A model generated the notes under the pieces. That model had not been told where the DNA came from, did not search any database, and worked only from the letters and a program-made list of their open reading frames with translations. A stretch of 64,000 nucleotides of DNA from RH-AL1 sp965198715 (lineage in GTDB: Bacteria > Pseudomonadota > Alphaproteobacteria > Rhizobiales > Beijerinckiaceae). Each line of letters begins with the position of its first letter. Position 1 is the stretch's first letter. Location: positions 186,001 to 250,000 of the forward strand of contig CBDAPV010000002.1 of NCBI GenBank assembly GCA_965198715.1, read 5' to 3'. Shown here piece after piece: positions 63,139 to 64,000 of the stretch. A program made the position numbers and the translations under genes.

Positions 63139-64000
63139 ATGAGCCTCGTCCTCCACCCCTGGTTCCGCGACCCCCCGCGCGTGGCCTGGCGCGAGGTCGC
63201 GCGCCGCGTCGCCGGGCTCACCCCCAAGGGGCTCTACGCCCGCTCGATCCTCATCGTCATCCTGCCGATGGTGATCCTGCAGAGCGTCATCACCTTCATC
63301 TTCCTGGAGCGGCACTGGGCGCTCGTCACCAACCGGCTCTCCACCGTGGTGACGCAGGACCTCGCCGCGATCATCGACCTCTACCAGACCGACCCCAACG
63401 ACAGCGAGACGCTGGCGCGCATCGCCGCCGACCACATGAAGATCGACGTCGAGTTCCTGCCGCCGGGGCCGCTGCCGCCGGCGCTGCCCAAGCCGTTCTT
63501 CTCGATCGTCGACGGCGCGCTGTCTAACGAGATCCGCAAGCAGATCCGCCGGCCGTTCTGGCTCGACACGGTGGGCCGCTCCAACCTCATCGAGATCCGC
63601 ATCCAGCTTCCGCACGCCATCCTGCGCGCGGTGACGGTGCGCTCGGCCGCCTACGCCTCGAACTCCTACATCTTCATCGTCTGGATGCTCGGCACGTCCT
63701 TCGTGCTCATCGTCGTCGCCGTGGCCTTCCTGCGCACGCAGATCCGGCCGATCCTCCGCCTCTCGCGCGCCGCCGAGGCTTTCGGCAAGGGCCGCGACCT
63801 CGATTTCCGTCCCCGCGGCGCGCGCGAGGTGCGCCAGGCCGGCTACGCCTTCATCGCCATGAAGCGGCGCATCGAGCGCGCCATCGAGCAGCGAACCGCC
63901 ATGCTGAATGGCGTCTCCCACGACCTGCGCACCGTCATCACCCGGTTCAAGCTCTCGCTGGCGCTGATGGAGGGCAGCGAGGATTCCGAGGAGATGAAGA
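63139..64000 (+). CDS. EnvZ-like sensor histidine kinase, N-terminal part (3' end outside window)
   Basis: At least 287 residues; the gene runs off the right edge. There are two membrane helices, at about residues 35-58 (ARSILIVILPMVILQSVITF) and 175-200 (SYIFIVWMLGTSFVLIVVAV), with a periplasmic loop between. HAMP follows (RTQIRPILRLSRAAEAFGKG) and then the H-box NGVSHDLRTVITRFKLSLAL, where Val takes the place of the usual Pro after RT. This matches the EnvZ/OmpR-type kinases. The ATG at 63139 is used because the ATG at 63122 closes after six codons. The ATPase domain and the response regulator are outside the window. Confidence 0.9.
   Translation, partial: MSLVLHPWFRDPPRVAWREVARRVAGLTPKGLYARSILIVILPMVILQSVITFIFLERHWALVTNRLSTVVTQDLAAIIDLYQTDPNDSETLARIAADHMKIDVEFLPPGPLPPALPKPFFSIVDGALSNEIRKQIRRPFWLDTVGRSNLIEIRIQLPHAILRAVTVRSAAYASNSYIFIVWMLGTSFVLIVVAVAFLRTQIRPILRLSRAAEAFGKGRDLDFRPRGAREVRQAGYAFIAMKRRIERAIEQRTAMLNGVSHDLRTVITRFKLSLALMEGSEDSEEMK

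Overview
The window is very GC-rich chromosomal DNA from an alphaproteobacterium, most likely of the order Hyphomicrobiales (Rhizobiales). The strongest evidence is a circularly permuted ssrA (tmRNA) gene whose tag reads ANDNYAPVALAA, followed by an alphaproteobacterial-type sspB with DUF4169 and ribbon-helix-helix genes. Other support comes from a PTS-Ntr EI (ptsP), an Omp25-like porin, an aminodeoxychorismate synthase operon and short palindromic intergenic repeats of a kind common in rhizobia. No rRNA, tRNA, CRISPR, prophage or insertion sequence was recognised. I cannot name the genus.

Layout. 1-12.4 kb: the end of an AsmA-family gene, a TerB-like protein, ptsP, two tandem CPBP membrane proteases, tmRNA, sspB-DUF4169-RHH, an M48 protease and trxB. 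12.4-19.2 kb: an RND efflux pump (permease and adaptor) with its TetR repressor and matching operators, then rho. 19.2-27.7 kb: an accessory stretch of small or poorly known genes. It holds a DUF2161 nuclease-like pair, small exported proteins, a shattered Tat-exported dienelactone hydrolase pseudogene, a YiiG-like protein, and an SDR plus small gene divergent from a LysR regulator. 27.7-32 kb: pabB-pabA-pabC and an aldo/keto reductase. 32-40.5 kb: an OFA-type MFS transporter, a YoaK-like protein, a CpxP-like/response regulator/histidine kinase operon, a MntA/HepT toxin-antitoxin pair and an FAD oxidoreductase. 40.5-54 kb: gyrB, an outer-membrane polysaccharide export lipoprotein, cytochrome b561, a methyltransferase, a porin, cobB, a peroxiredoxin, a lipase-like hydrolase, Hsp20, a sulfite-oxidase-like protein, BrkB and two decayed genes (DUF4926/DUF6883-like). 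54-64 kb: an M32 carboxypeptidase, a cation/proton antiporter, a HAD nucleotidase, argB with an unusual in-frame upstream ORF, a gamma-glutamyltransferase, a DUF459 SGNH hydrolase and the start of an EnvZ-like kinase.

How the genes work together. The clearest functional neighbourhood is ribosome rescue and proteolysis: tmRNA makes the tag and SspB delivers tagged proteins to ClpXP. Two uncharacterised small proteins overlap sspB, and membrane proteases lie on both sides. Envelope stress and efflux form a second theme (RND/TetR, CpxP-like two-component system, Hsp20, peroxiredoxin, thioredoxin reductase). Most of the window is ordinary core chromosome. I did not find an unambiguous new system. 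The best candidates for uncharacterised biology are the sspB-DUF4169-RHH unit beside ssrA, the DUF2161 pair, and the AT-richer ORF that runs without a stop codon into argB.
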